Shown here piece after piece: positions 1 through 5,953 of a stretch of DNA of 41,919 nt. This stretch comes from Clostridiales bacterium (GTDB lineage Bacteria > Bacillota > Clostridia > Oscillospirales > Oscillospiraceae). Every line of letters starts with the position of its first letter. The stretch's first letter is position 1. The notes under the pieces are model-generated. The model ran no database searches. It was not told the DNA's origin and saw nothing but the letters and a program-made list of their open reading frames with translations. Position numbers and translations under genes: made by a program. The stretch is from positions 17,897-59,815 of the forward strand of contig JAAVHX010000004.1 of assembly GCA_014799475.1 (NCBI GenBank), written 5' to 3'.

Positions 1-53
1 ATCTTGATCTCGGTGGTGTCCGGCACCTGCTTGACACAGACCAATATGTTCAT
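1..53 (-). CDS. etfB: Electron transfer flavoprotein beta subunit, N-terminal fragment
   Basis: Only the first 17 codons are in the window; the gene runs off its left edge. The start MNILVCVKQVPDTTEIK is the hallmark N-terminus of EtfB, the FAD/AMP-binding subunit that passes electrons between acyl-CoA dehydrogenases and other redox partners. A strong ribosome-binding site (GGAGG on the minus strand, about 61-65) precedes the ATG at 53, and a sigma-70-type promoter lies upstream at 107-135. In Clostridia etfB is usually followed by etfA, which would lie outside the window. The identification rests on a short but very characteristic sequence. Confidence 0.8.
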   Translation of the reverse strand, partial: MNILVCVKQVPDTTEIK

Positions 54-106
54 GTTGCTTCCTCCTATCAGAATTGAGTGCGCGGTGGTATATCAATACG
101 GATTCT

Positions 107-135
107 ATTTTATATAGTTCGGGCTGGGGTGTCAA
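107..135 (-). promoter_or_regulatory. Promoter of the etfB transcript
   Basis: On the minus strand TTGACA (130-135) is separated by 17 bp from TAAAAT (107-112), inside an AT-rich patch that contrasts with the GC-rich surroundings. It points toward etfB, with the start codon about 50 bp downstream. Confidence 0.6.
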
Positions 136-225
136 GTGCTTATTCGTTTATTTTTTGACAAATGGAAAAATGTGCGGGTTTGAATAAAAAATAATGCGTC
201 AGAGCTGAAAAGCTTTTTCGTAAAA

Positions 226-269
226 AACAGACAGCGAAGCGCCGTATCGGTGTTTCGCTGTCTGTTTTT
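226..269. terminator. Bidirectional rho-independent terminator
   Basis: A 13-bp stem (AACAGACAGCGAA at 226-238 with its complement at 254-266) is flanked by T runs on both strands. It lies just past the stop of the minus-strand gene ending at 285 and separates it from the etfB promoter. Confidence 0.8.
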
Positions 270-284
270 ATGCTGTCTGGTCCG

Positions 285-914
285 TCAGAGCGTCTCGCCG
301 CCCGCCGCGCCCAGCAGCTCCCGGGCGTAGGGCAGCTCCAGGATGGCGGCGCATAGGGTGTGCCACTCCTCCAGCTTGTGGTTCCGGCGGGCATAGTAGA
401 TGTTGGCCAGCACCTCGTAGTTCAGCGCCACGGTGCGCATCTGGTTGTAGCTGGAGGGGAGCAGCTGGATGAGGTCATACCAGTCCGCCTTGTCCTTGCC
501 CGCCACATAGCGCTGACGCACCGTTTCCAGATAGCCCACGTACCGCTCAAATTCCGCCAGGGAGGCGGGGGTGAGGTGGTCGGTGGAGAAGTCGCCCGGC
601 TCCAGGGGCTTGGCGTGGAGCTTGTGCATGGTGGAGGTGGAGTTGGCCACGGTGCCCACCTTGTAGGTGTCGAACTCCTTCCACCAGTACATGGGGGCGG
701 TGATGTCCATGGACACGAAGATCTGCCGGATGAATTTCCGGTGGTCGCTGCCCGCCGCGCACAGACGCACCGCGAGGGAGAGATCCTTCTCCCCCAGCAC
801 ATACCGTCCGCCCTCATAATAGCTGTCCGATCGGTCCCAGCTGTTCAGGGGGTTGCGGGCCCCCCGCATGGCGTTTTCCAGGTTCATCACGCTGACGCGC
901 TCCACTTTCAGCAC
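285..914 (-). CDS. Conserved hypothetical protein, possibly a ThyX-like fold
   Basis: A 209-residue protein with a GTG start at 914, chosen because GGAGGG lies 6-7 nt upstream on the minus strand. It has no signal peptide or membrane segment. Two blocks resemble the layout of flavin-dependent thymidylate synthase (ThyX): a central stretch around residues 60-98 with QIFVSMDITAPMYWW and a late LP-x-S-YNQ-x-R block around 150-160 followed by an HKLEEWHTL helix. The classic ThyX RHR motif and its nucleotide-binding residues are not evident, so thymidylate synthase activity should not be assumed. It stands alone between two terminators. The fold suggestion is from memory of the family pattern. Confidence 0.65.
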   Translation of the reverse strand: MLKVERVSVMNLENAMRGARNPLNSWDRSDSYYEGGRYVLGEKDLSLAVRLCAAGSDHRKFIRQIFVSMDITAPMYWWKEFDTYKVGTVANSTSTMHKLHAKPLEPGDFSTDHLTPASLAEFERYVGYLETVRQRYVAGKDKADWYDLIQLLPSSYNQMRTVALNYEVLANIYYARRNHKLEEWHTLCAAILELPYARELLGAAGGETL

Positions 915-928
915 AAAAAGCCCTCCTT

Positions 929-963
929 CAAAAAAGGAGCGCCGCCCGCCAGGGCGGCGCTCC
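929..963 (-). terminator. Rho-independent terminator after the 970-2091 gene
   Basis: A perfect 12-bp stem (GGAGCGCCGCCC, 936-947, with its complement at 952-963) around a GCCA loop. On the minus strand it is followed by a run of six or seven T, which directly precedes the ribosome-binding site of the gene starting at 914. Confidence 0.85.
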
Positions 964-969
964 CATCGG

Positions 970-2091
970 TCAGTTGCTGGAAATATATTCGCCCATGATG
1001 TAGCCGGTCATAGTGGCTCCGCCGCTTCCGGCGAAGCTGATCTGATACCAGCCGTTGCCCGCGTCGGCCACCACGGTGACAGTCTGGCCGTTGAGCAGGC
1101 TGGCGATGGGGGGATTGGACGTGCTCGGGTCGGGGCGCACCCGCAGGCCGCCGTCCGCGCCCGCAATGGTGCCCGTCCGCCCCACAACGGGGCCGGTGGT
1201 GGTGCCGGGCGTCTGGGTGATAACCACGGGAGGATCGGTGACCACCGGAGTGGTGGGCTGGGCGGAGCCGTCCCGCCGCTGGGACTGGGCGCGCACCACG
1301 CACTGGACGGATACGCCGTCAGCGGAGGCGGTGATATACACGTTGTGGAACGCGCCGCTGTTGTTCACGTTGGTCACCAGGCCGGTGGCGCTCACCGAGA
1401 CCCAATCAGGGCTGGAGGACGTCCAGGTCACAGTGCCCGTCCAATCCGCCGGAGTGAATTTGGGCGTGAGCTGATAGGACTCGCCCACCCACAAGGTGAA
1501 GTCCTCGGCCAGGCGGCCGTCAGCGCCGTAGAGCGCCATGCCGGTGAGGGTGGACTGCACGGGGACGGTGTCCACTGGCGGCGTGTCAGTGGGTTCCACG
1601 GGGGCGGTGGGCAGGGTAATGATATTGCTGGGATTGGCGCTGGGCTCCATACTGGCGGGAGGCTGGGACTGGGAGGAGTCGGGGCCGGGGTTCTTTTTGC
1701 CGTGGAGCTGGGGGTAGATGACGGTGAACACGATGATGAGCGCCGCCACGATGATGATCAGCGAGCACAGGAAGGTAATGAGCCGGGGCCAGTTGATGGG
1801 GGGCAGGTCAACGCTGCGCCCGCTCTGCTTGGGCGCCAGCCGCTTGCCCGCCTTGGGCTTGGGGGCGTAGTACTCCTCTTCGTCCAGATCATCGTCAAAG
1901 GCGTCCTGCCCGTCGAACACATAAGTGTCGTCCTGGTTGCCCTCATCCCGGGCGGGGGGGACGCTGTCCCGGACGGCGCGCCGGGGGTCGCTGCGCTCGC
2001 CGCAGAAGGGACAGCGGCGGTAGGTGGAGCTGTAGTCCTCGCCGCAGGCGTCGCAGTGGATCAGTTTATCATGGGAAGGCTTGGGAGCCAT
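970..2091 (-). CDS. Membrane protein with zinc ribbon, Ig-like and SH3 domains
   Basis: A 373-residue protein; the ATG at 2091 is preceded by AAGGAGG. Residues about 10-35 hold a double zinc ribbon (CDACGEDYSSTYRRCPFCGE). An acidic linker follows, then one transmembrane helix around residues 108-130, a Pro/Thr-rich stretch, a bacterial Ig-like (BIG2-type) domain around 190-260 (WTSSSPDWVSVSATGLVTNV), another Pro/Thr linker, and a C-terminal SH3-type domain (GGLRVRPDPS). The arrangement puts the zinc ribbon in the cytoplasm and the Ig-like and SH3 domains outside, suggesting a cell-wall-associated or sensory role. The exact function is unknown. It is host chromosome; the prophage lies just upstream of its promoter. 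Confidence 0.75.
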   Translation of the reverse strand: MAPKPSHDKLIHCDACGEDYSSTYRRCPFCGERSDPRRAVRDSVPPARDEGNQDDTYVFDGQDAFDDDLDEEEYYAPKPKAGKRLAPKQSGRSVDLPPINWPRLITFLCSLIIIVAALIIVFTVIYPQLHGKKNPGPDSSQSQPPASMEPSANPSNIITLPTAPVEPTDTPPVDTVPVQSTLTGMALYGADGRLAEDFTLWVGESYQLTPKFTPADWTGTVTWTSSSPDWVSVSATGLVTNVNNSGAFHNVYITASADGVSVQCVVRAQSQRRDGSAQPTTPVVTDPPVVITQTPGTTTGPVVGRTGTIAGADGGLRVRPDPSTSNPPIASLLNGQTVTVVADAGNGWYQISFAGSGGATMTGYIMGEYISSN

Positions 2092-2140
2092 ATTGAATTC
2101 CTCCTTGCTTGAAAGGGTCAGAGCTTGTCGCCTACCCTCT

Positions 2141-2169
2141 ATCTTACACGTTTCGGCTGGGTTCGTCAA
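2141..2169 (-). promoter_or_regulatory. Promoter of the zinc-ribbon/SH3 membrane protein gene
   Basis: On the minus strand TTGACG (2164-2169) and TAAGAT (2141-2146) are separated by 17 bp. The prophage's left direct repeat begins 11 bp upstream of the -35 box, so the insertion leaves this promoter intact. Confidence 0.55.
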
Positions 2170-2180
2170 TCTTTATTTAT

Positions 2181-2196
2181 TATGTCACCTGAATTT
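2181..2196. repeat. Left 16-bp direct repeat of the prophage
   Basis: TATGTCACCTGAATTT, identical to 35821-35836. It marks the left prophage boundary. It is longer than the 2-3 bp target duplication usual for IS30 elements, so it may be a specific target or attachment core rather than a simple duplication. Confidence 0.8.
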
Positions 2197-2211
2197 CGCG
2201 GCTTGTAATAT

Positions 2212-2277
2212 TAAATGCGAAAGAACAAGAACCCACCCGAAAGGGTGCGGAACGGTTCTATCGCATTTATTTTTTTA
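2212..2277. repeat. Left terminal inverted repeat within a large hairpin
   Basis: TAAATGCGAAA (2212-2222) is the inverted partner of TTTCGCATTTA at 35795-35805. Its first nine bases also pair with TCGCATTTA at 2261-2269, enclosing an inner AGAACC/GGTTCT and CACCC-GAAA-GGGTG stem. A T-rich run (2270-2276) follows, so the structure could also act as a rho-independent terminator shielding the phage early genes from host transcription. It may serve as transposase-binding end, terminator or both; neither is proven. Confidence 0.6.
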
Positions 2278-2318
2278 TCTTTGTCTGGCCGGAAAAGATG
2301 ATTGAAACGGGGTGAAAG

Positions 2319-2618
2319 ATGGTGCGGAAGTACAAATATATAACGTTTTCGGACCGGAAGCAGATTGCCGCGCTGTATCAATCGAACGCACGCCCGGCGG
2401 ACATTGCCGAAAAAATCGGCGTTACCGTCGCCGCGATCTATCGGGAGTTGAAGCGCGGTGAAACCGTCGGAGAGGACGGCGCGCCGGTTCTGGACCGGAA
2501 CCAGCGGCGGGCATATAACCCGGTTATCGCCCAGCAGACGGTACAGGCGAGTTTCGGGCGGCGGGGCAGGACCCCGGCGGACAGCCGGAAAGGAGCGGTC
2601 AACAGTGACGGTATTTGA
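2319..2618 (+). CDS. Small IS30-like helix-turn-helix protein at the left end
   Basis: A 99-residue protein; ATG at 2319 with GGGGTG upstream. Residues about 8-48 form a helix-turn-helix (DRKQIAALYQSNARPADIAE then KIGVTVAAIYRELKRG) that aligns with residues 8-46 of the IS30-family transposase encoded at the other end of the prophage (DRYKLEAELLAGTKPRDIAK, STIYREKNRA). The YNP-x-x-AQ block that follows the motif in IS30 proteins is also kept. No catalytic DDE domain follows. It may bind the same DNA ends as the transposase and act as a regulator or architectural partner, like a transposase-derived repressor. It overlaps the next gene by 14 nt and starts the early operon. Confidence 0.75.
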   Translation: MVRKYKYITFSDRKQIAALYQSNARPADIAEKIGVTVAAIYRELKRGETVGEDGAPVLDRNQRRAYNPVIAQQTVQASFGRRGRTPADSRKGAVNSDGI

Positions 2619-2820
2619 AAAGATCACGGAAAGCCCGGAAGTGCTGGGGAAGTTTCTTGCGTGCTTGCCGGTGATTGAGGGGCCGTGGGATGACAAATTT
2701 CACGATCAGTTTTGTTCCGGGTGCGCCGCGAAAAACTGCGACGCTTGCCCGAATCAGCGGTTCAGGAACAACCCCGGCTGGTGGCTGACCCTTGAAATCG
2801 GAAAGGAGCGGGACGCATGA
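2605..2820 (+). CDS. Small cysteine-rich phage protein
   Basis: A 71-residue protein. The GTG at 2605 is preferred because AAAGGAGCGG lies just upstream at 2588-2597 and an upstream extension would run far into the previous gene. Four cysteines in CSGCAAKNCDAC (residues about 37-48) suggest a small zinc- or metal-binding knot. The rest resembles nothing I recognise. It overlaps the next gene by 4 nt (ATGA), which implies translational coupling in the early operon. Confidence 0.6.
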   Translation: MTVFEKITESPEVLGKFLACLPVIEGPWDDKFHDQFCSGCAAKNCDACPNQRFRNNPGWWLTLEIGKERDA

Positions 2821-3212
2821 AAAAGAAAATCACATTCCCGGACTGGACAGGCCCGGCGGGGGTGACGATTACCCGCGCCAGCAAGGACAAGCCGCGCGCC
2901 GTTTGGGGTGAGTACACGGAGGAACCGGCGGAATGGCTTTCCCTCCGTGCGACGCTGGAGATTGCCGGGGGTTCGGTCCTCTTTGAAACGTTCGACAGCA
3001 GAGAGGAAGAAGAAGCCGCGCGGCTGGAAGCGGACCGGCGCGCCGCATGGCGAAACGCCCTTGCCTTTGCTGAACAGTTGTGGCGGGCCGCGCCACATCA
3101 TGAATACGTCGTTTTGTTCAGACCGAAAAACCCGAATGTCGGTCCGGAAGCGGTTTGCATTTGTCGGCGGTTGTTCCCCTATTCGGCGGAAAGAAAGGGG
3201 CGCGCGTCATGA
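2817..3212 (+). CDS. Hypothetical phage early protein
   Basis: A 131-residue, mostly charged, soluble protein. It begins MKKKITFPDWTGPAGVTITR; a Glu/Arg-rich helix (REEEEAARLEADRRAAWRNA) occupies residues about 62-81. It has no signal peptide or membrane segment. It is coupled on both sides by ATGA overlaps (2817-2820 and 3209-3212). The function is unknown. Confidence 0.65.
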   Translation: MKKKITFPDWTGPAGVTITRASKDKPRAVWGEYTEEPAEWLSLRATLEIAGGSVLFETFDSREEEEAARLEADRRAAWRNALAFAEQLWRAAPHHEYVVLFRPKNPNVGPEAVCICRRLFPYSAERKGRAS

Positions 3213-3439
3213 ACGTTTGCAATCGGTGCGGGCGTGAAATCGAATGGATAAGGACCACAAGCGGAAAACCGATACCGTTTGACGCTGAACCCGTGTTCGT
3301 GATTGAGGGCGACGGGCGGGACACCTTCACGGACGACAGCGGCGCGCCGATTGTGGGGCGCGTCGCCCGCCCGGAAGAGGAATCGCCGGAACTGCCCGTT
3401 GCATTTGTTCCGCATTGGATGACGTGCGGGAGGGGGTGA
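3209..3439 (+). CDS. Small zinc-ribbon protein
   Basis: A 76-residue protein starting at ATG 3209, which overlaps the upstream stop. The N-terminal CNRCGREIEW is half of a treble-clef or zinc-ribbon motif; a further Cys lies near the C-terminus (MTCGRG). The GKPIPFDAEP segment resembles small zinc-ribbon proteins common in phage early regions. The function is unknown, perhaps nucleic-acid or protein binding. Confidence 0.6.
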   Translation: MNVCNRCGREIEWIRTTSGKPIPFDAEPVFVIEGDGRDTFTDDSGAPIVGRVARPEEESPELPVAFVPHWMTCGRG

Positions 3440-3443
3440 GATC

Positions 3444-3638
3444 GTGACGCGTCAATTCTGCTTACCTTGTTTCCTTGAACTGAAAAAGGCCGGGAAACAC
3501 AACATTCAGCGCGTCGGCGGCGGGGTCAATATGAAGATCACGTGCTGGAAGTGCAAGCGCCGCCGGTACGGGGCAGACTATGAGATTTCCCGGAAGATCG
3601 GGGAAAACGAAAGAGGGACAAGCAATGCCGAAATATGA
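3444..3638 (+). CDS. Small cysteine-rich protein
   Basis: A 64-residue protein with a GTG start at 3444; GGGGGTGAG at 3432-3440 can serve as ribosome-binding site. It has two CxxC pairs, CLPC (residues 6-9) and CWKC (about 34-37), a typical four-cysteine zinc site. It overlaps the following HAD-like gene by 14 nt. The function is unknown. Confidence 0.55.
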   Translation: MTRQFCLPCFLELKKAGKHNIQRVGGGVNMKITCWKCKRRRYGADYEISRKIGENERGTSNAEI

Positions 3639-4293
3639 ATTTGTCGCCGTCGATTTCGACGGGACCCTTTGCGCCGACGCTTTCCCGGAAGTGGGCGCGC
3701 CGAACCGGGCCGTCATTGCCTACGTGAAGCGGCTGGTGGCGGACGGGTCAAAAATCATCCTTCACACCAGCCGGGAGAACGGAACCCGGAAACTGCTTGA
3801 TGAAGCGGTGGCGTTCTGCGAGGAACAGGAAATTCCCCTGTATGCGGTCAATGAGAATCCGGGCAACCCGCACGCCGCAAAAATCGGCTTGAAGCCCTCC
3901 GACGGGCGCAAGGTGTACGCGGACCTTTACATTGACGACAAGGCCATAAACCCGGCGGAAATCGAAAGAACGGCGGAATATGAAAGGCCGGGGGCATTCG
4001 TGCCGCCGCCGGAAGCCGCCGCCGCGGATGACCGCTGGGAAGAGATCATGAAGCAGGCGGAGCAATGCGGGTTCATCATTTACGCCGCGGCGGGGACGGC
4101 GATTCTTGCGACGAACAGGGTTCAGGCCAGCACGATGGGGGCGACAAGATACGCCGACATTCAGCGCATGAACGGACGTTGCCCGCAGGAAATCGGGTTG
4201 CCGGGTTGCCTTGACAGCTACACCGGGAAGCCGGGGTGCGCCGGGGACCGTTGCGAATTGTGGAAGCGGAGGGCCGACCATGCCGAACCGTGA
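3625..4293 (+). CDS. HAD-superfamily phosphatase-like protein
   Basis: A 222-residue protein starting at ATG 3625. The HAD motif I, DFDGTL, lies at residues about 10-15, and motif II is the ILHTSRENG stretch around 45-53 with Thr/Ser. A conserved Asp pair in DLYIDDKA (about 100-107) matches motif IV. Residues 1-115 therefore form a compact HAD domain like those of phage nucleotidases and polynucleotide-kinase phosphatases. The remaining ~105 residues are a separate domain with several cysteines (CPQEIGLPGC, CAGDRCELW) that may bind metal. A role in nucleotide or DNA-end metabolism during infection is an inference. Confidence 0.75.
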   Translation: MPKYEFVAVDFDGTLCADAFPEVGAPNRAVIAYVKRLVADGSKIILHTSRENGTRKLLDEAVAFCEEQEIPLYAVNENPGNPHAAKIGLKPSDGRKVYADLYIDDKAINPAEIERTAEYERPGAFVPPPEAAAADDRWEEIMKQAEQCGFIIYAAAGTAILATNRVQASTMGATRYADIQRMNGRCPQEIGLPGCLDSYTGKPGCAGDRCELWKRRADHAEP

Positions 4294-4552
4294 ACCGATC
4301 ACCCGCGGAGCGGGACAAGCCCGGCGGCGCGCCGCCCGGATATGGGGGACCGTTGCGAAATATGCCGCCCTGACCCTTGCCGGAATCATCCTGTTTCGAG
4401 CGGGCGCGGCTTACAGCCTGAAAGAGCGCGGATATTCGGCGGCTGGCGGTGAAGCTTTGGGCCTTTTGCTTCCGGTCCTTTACGCGCCGATTTCCGCCGT
4501 GGTGCGGGGCTACATCGAGGACGCGAAAACCGGCTATAAGCCGAAATTTTAA
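4280..4552 (+). CDS. Small membrane protein
   Basis: A 90-residue protein starting at ATG 4280 inside the end of the HAD-like gene. A basic N-terminus (RRRAARIWG) leads into a hydrophobic helix at residues about 27-45 and a second, weaker one at about 58-75. It is likely a two-pass inner-membrane protein with the N-terminus inside. It is not recognisable as a holin and lies far from the lysis genes. It sits directly upstream of the second DGR target. Confidence 0.6.
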   Translation: MPNREPITRGAGQARRRAARIWGTVAKYAALTLAGIILFRAGAAYSLKERGYSAAGGEALGLLLPVLYAPISAVVRGYIEDAKTGYKPKF

Positions 4553-4567
4553 GGAGGACAACAGACC

Positions 4568-5407
4568 ATGAAGAAACTTGCGACATTGAAACCCGGTGCA
4601 TTCTTCTGTTACGGCGGCGTTCAGTGGGTGACGCTGGAGAATGACAAAGAGAACGGCGCGGCGCTGGTCATTTCCGCCGCCCCCGTGTTCAACGCGGCGT
4701 TCGACGACGACAACAAAAACGACTGGCGGGAATCGTCCGTGCGCGTGGAACTGAACGGCCCGTTCCTTGACAGACTGATTCAGGCGGGCGCGGACCCGGC
4801 GGCTTTCTTGGAATGGGAAAGCGACCTGACCGCCGACGACGGAATGACCGACTACGGGACCGCGACCGACAAAATCGCGTTGCTGTCCGACGGCCTGTAT
4901 CGGAAATTCCGGCAGTTTATCCCCGCCGTTGACGAATGGTGCTGGACCCTGACCCCGTGGACCTGTAAGCCGGAATATGCCGCTTTCGTCCGCAACGTCA
5001 GTTCCTCCGGCTCGCTGAACAACAACTACGCGTACAGCGGCCACTGGGGCGTTCGCCCGCTTTGCTATCTGAATTCTGAAATCTTGGTATCTGTCCCCTA
5101 CGAAGAGGAATGCGCGGACCCGCACGCCGACGCGGTGGAGGAAGCCCACAGCGCGATCATGTACGTTCTGGAACAGTACCCCACAGACGTATGGGGCGAC
5201 GCTATCGCCGCCGTGGTTGCTTCCCTCTTCCGGGCGAATCAGGACGCGGAGGAAATCGCGCAGGAAGAAGCGGCGGCGCGGGCGCTGAACGGTACGCCCG
5301 GCAAAAACAGCGTGAAGATCACGATTGAGGGGCAGGCCGCTTCCGCCGCGACAATCGTTGCAATGGTGGCGGACATGATCGAGAACAACGGGGGCAAAGA
5401 GGAATGA
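4568..5407 (+). CDS. DGR target protein 2 (DUF6273/C-type-lectin-like), early module
   Basis: A 279-residue protein; AAGGAGG lies 9 nt upstream of ATG 4568. Residues 1-175 look like a DUF6273-type formylglycine/C-lectin-like domain, ending in the DGR variable repeat (residues about 141-166, GVRPL motif) followed by SEILVS. The same end is found in the retroelement-proximal target at 26582-28297. It has no signal peptide or membrane segment and lies among early genes rather than tail genes. A helical, acidic region follows. Residues 255-273 (GQAASAATIVAMVADMIE) almost copy the active-site segment of the prohead protease at 9928-11079, including a 25-nt identical run. What it binds is unknown; its hypervariable surface suggests recognition of changing ligands. 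Confidence 0.8.
   Translation: MKKLATLKPGAFFCYGGVQWVTLENDKENGAALVISAAPVFNAAFDDDNKNDWRESSVRVELNGPFLDRLIQAGADPAAFLEWESDLTADDGMTDYGTATDKIALLSDGLYRKFRQFIPAVDEWCWTLTPWTCKPEYAAFVRNVSSSGSLNNNYAYSGHWGVRPLCYLNSEILVSVPYEEECADPHADAVEEAHSAIMYVLEQYPTDVWGDAIAAVVASLFRANQDAEEIAQEEAAARALNGTPGKNSVKITIEGQAASAATIVAMVADMIENNGGKEE
4987..5064 (+). repeat. DGR variable repeat 2 (VR2)
   Basis: 78 bp aligned without gaps to the template at 25146-25223. There are six differences, all at template adenines (A to G twice, A to T three times, A to C once), and none elsewhere. The repeat ends with the GC-rich GGGGCGTTCGCCCGCTTTG block shared with the template and VR1, the expected site for priming of mutagenic homing. It lies about 20 kb from the reverse transcriptase gene. 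Confidence 0.93.
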
Positions 5408-5610
5408 CGCGGAAAATTGATGTTAAATGCCCGTATTGCGGGCGGAAAGTCACGGTGGAGCATGACGGCCTTTACGCGGACGCGCATATTGCCACGTGCG
5501 ATTTCATGGACGGCGGGTGCGACAGAATGTTTGTCGCCGACGTTAAAGTTTCCATGACGGCCACGGCCCGGAAGATCGAGGGCGAAGCGGAAAAGGTGGC
5601 GGAGGGCTGA
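5404..5610 (+). CDS. Small zinc-ribbon protein
   Basis: A 68-residue protein coupled to the DGR target by an ATGA overlap. It carries CPYCGRKVTV (residues 9-18), then a histidine and two further cysteines in HIATCDFMDGGCDRMF (about 33-48). This is consistent with a zinc ribbon that could bind nucleic acid. It is the last gene before a 343-nt gap. The function is unknown. Confidence 0.65.
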   Translation: MTRKIDVKCPYCGRKVTVEHDGLYADAHIATCDFMDGGCDRMFVADVKVSMTATARKIEGEAEKVAEG

Positions 5611-5953
5611 CAGCCCCCGCCCCCGCCGCCGAAAACTGCATAGAAAAACCGCCCCGCGCCCGTTGTGCGAAAACGGGTGCGAAGCGGATTCCGCCGGTAA
5701 AAACACAGCTTATCAACCTATGAATAAGTATAGCAGAAACCGGCGGAAAAGTCAAGATTCAGCGCCGTTTTTATGCGGCGTGGCGGGCTTGTAATGGGTA
5801 TTAAGATTCCAGCAAAGCCTTGTCACGCACACGGGAAAGAACGGGGGCCGCTTCCGGGCCGTTCCCGCTCCACCACACCACAGAGAAAACAGGGCTTGCA
5901 GGAAGAGCCAAACACGCCCGCTTCATCATCACACAGAAAGAGGGTGAAGCAAG
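5611..5953. other. Noncoding gap with large inverted repeat; candidate replication origin
   Basis: No convincing gene lies in these 343 nt. The clearest structure is a perfect 10-bp inverted repeat, TTCCGCCGGT (5689-5698) and ACCGGCGGAA (5739-5748), around a 40-nt AT-rich loop. Smaller GC-rich hairpins lie at about 5659-5677 and 5849-5871. Its place directly upstream of an HUH-type Rep gene is where rolling-circle origins often lie, so it is a candidate double-strand origin or the promoter/operator region of rep. No nick site can be assigned by eye. Confidence 0.4.

Noticed and set aside
853-2112. Long open frame on the plus strand opposite the zinc-ribbon/SH3 gene
   Set aside because: It is a GC-rich shadow of the minus-strand gene, with low-complexity Gly/His/Val composition and no ribosome-binding site.
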